Positions 63,005 through 64,000 of a stretch of DNA of 64,000 bases are shown one piece after another (the first letter of the stretch is position 1; every line of letters begins with the position of its first letter). The notes beneath the pieces were generated by a model, which made no database searches, had not been told where the DNA came from, and saw nothing but the letters and a program-made list of their open reading frames with translations. This DNA is from Legionella adelaidensis. GTDB taxonomy: Bacteria > Pseudomonadota > Gammaproteobacteria > Legionellales > Legionellaceae. The translations under genes and the position numbers were made by a program. The stretch lies in assembly GCF_900637865.1 (NCBI RefSeq), contig NZ_LR134433.1:124001-188000 (forward strand), in the 5' to 3' direction.

Positions 63005-64000
63005 TCAATCCGGGTTTATTGGCGGCAGACCTTTTTTCTTCATTTTCGGCTTTTTGCGACTGCGAAAATTTACTACACATTGCCACAAAGCTTTGCCTTG
63101 CCAAAAACGCTTCTTCTCTTGACTATAAATGGCTTCGGATAAAAATTGAATTTCTTTTTTAAATGTCGGCTCACTCAATTGTTTACTTATATCGTTTAAA
63201 TTTAATATTTTCTGCTGCGGCCACTGTACTCTTGCCCAAGCTAATAAAGAAGTTTGCGCTTGCACCGCGTTATTTTTTAAACAAGCTTCCTGTAGGTTTT
63301 TTAATGCGTGTCGTTTATTTACATTGGCCTTTGGTTTGCGCCAAAAGAGCCATAATAGAACAGTAATAATCCAGGCTGCCGCAAAAACTATCGCAATTAA
63401 CCAAGGTAAAGCCAGTGGTTCTTCTCTTGGCTTCACCTGTGGATTAAGGGATTGTTTTTTAGCCACCGGTGTTTCCGTATTCATTCCTGTGTTCCGGGGA
63501 GCCTGGGCTCCTTCTTTTGCATCAATATGAAAAGTTCGCGCTGGTAAGAGCGCAAACTCTTGTTTACCCGTATTAGTATTAAACCAGGGTACTCTTACTT
63601 CAGGTACCGTGATATCACCGGGTTTGTTGAATAAATAGGTAACTTTAATTTTTGCAGTGCCTAGTAATTCAGCGTTCTGGGTAGTAGTTTGAATTTCTGG
63701 TTTTTCTGAATAAATTTTGAAGTTATTACCCATACCTAAATCTAAGCCAGGAATTAATTCACCCGGCGCACCTTTCGCTTGAATAGTTATATTACGTATG
63801 AGGGTACTACCTTGTAAAAAGTTAGTAGCCGGAGAGCTTAACTCTTCTGATAAAACCACTTTTTTAGCTGGAAACCAATTCTTACCACTGAAAGAAGGAG
63901 GTATGGGTTTAACAGTGACTGTTAGAAGTTTACCCTGCAAGCTAACTTTACGCGGTACATAATCATAAACCAAAGCATTAAAACGCGGGGGAATTATTTC
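63005..64000 (-). CDS. BatD-like protein, N-terminus beyond window
   Basis: The frame stays open to the right edge, so only the C-terminal 331 residues are visible. A beta-rich domain (TYLFNKPGDITVPEVRVPWF) is followed by a linker, one membrane segment (LPWLIAIVFAAAWIITVLLWLFW) and a basic cytosolic tail. This is the form of BatD/oxygen-tolerance proteins of the Bat aerotolerance system, which work beside BatA/BatB and a MoxR ATPase; those genes would lie outside. An apparent TTG start at 63973 is not the real one. Confidence 0.75.
   Translation of the reverse strand, partial: EIIPPRFNALVYDYVPRKVSLQGKLLTVTVKPIPPSFSGKNWFPAKKVVLSEELSSPATNFLQGSTLIRNITIQAKGAPGELIPGLDLGMGNNFKIYSEKPEIQTTTQNAELLGTAKIKVTYLFNKPGDITVPEVRVPWFNTNTGKQEFALLPARTFHIDAKEGAQAPRNTGMNTETPVAKKQSLNPQVKPREEPLALPWLIAIVFAAAWIITVLLWLFWRKPKANVNKRHALKNLQEACLKNNAVQAQTSLLAWARVQWPQQKILNLNDISKQLSEPTFKKEIQFLSEAIYSQEKKRFWQGKALWQCVVNFRSRKKPKMKKKGLPPINPD

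Overview
The window looks like chromosomal DNA of a Legionella-type gammaproteobacterium (order Legionellales). It is AT-rich. Its housekeeping proteins read as gammaproteobacterial: PepN, Rep, TypA, NadK, RecN, Tex, GlmS, SmpB and a YbaL-type antiporter. Several genes also have a Legionella flavour: a secreted M28 aminopeptidase, a secreted RNase T2, a Fur-controlled His-rich membrane protein resembling MavN/IroT, a LuxR-type regulator, a cytosolic PAS hybrid kinase, and several long proteins with no recognisable family. Genus level is inference from gene content only. No rRNA or tRNA gene was seen.

Layout. 1-8.2 kb: pepN (running off the left edge), then the stress cluster yeaG-yeaH-ycgB behind a sigmaS-like -10 box, then the M28 peptidase. 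8.3-9.4 kb: a divergent DUF2000 gene and SutR/YdcN-like regulator separated by two palindromic operators; the same operator type recurs in front of an AlaX-like gene at 30.3 kb. 9.4-13 kb: yaiI, an AlkD-family remnant, an unknown membrane protein and an RMD1/DUF155 protein. 13.2-21.1 kb: an accessory-looking signalling and metabolic block of a LuxR regulator, an XRE regulator, a sensor-like protein without HTH, a peptide deformylase, an MFS carrier, an aminotransferase and a hybrid kinase. 21.5-24 kb: a toxin-antitoxin pair, two small P-loop proteins and CsaA. 24-30.3 kb: YbaL antiporter, EntS-like exporter, MavN-like protein, an azoR remnant and AlaX.

30.4-50.5 kb is mostly core genome: PNPOx, rep, hslO, typA-nadK-recN, tex-yciA-orf, glmS, smpB, bcp, PIN-PhoH and guaC, with strong intergenic palindromes. 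50.6-51.8 kb is an IS110-family element whose long noncoding end could encode a bridge RNA.

51.9-57.7 kb is the most unusual part. Four consecutive minus-strand genes encode low-complexity Pro/Ala/Gln/Lys-rich proteins. Three share a conserved helical module and a conserved C-terminal block, and one of those carries an N-terminal J-domain. All four have a similar -10 element close to the start codon. I recognise no family for them; they are the best candidate here for an undescribed system. The right end holds an alpha/beta hydrolase, a GIN-domain lipoprotein, RNase T2, a SulP transporter with a large insertion, and a BatD-like protein cut by the window edge.
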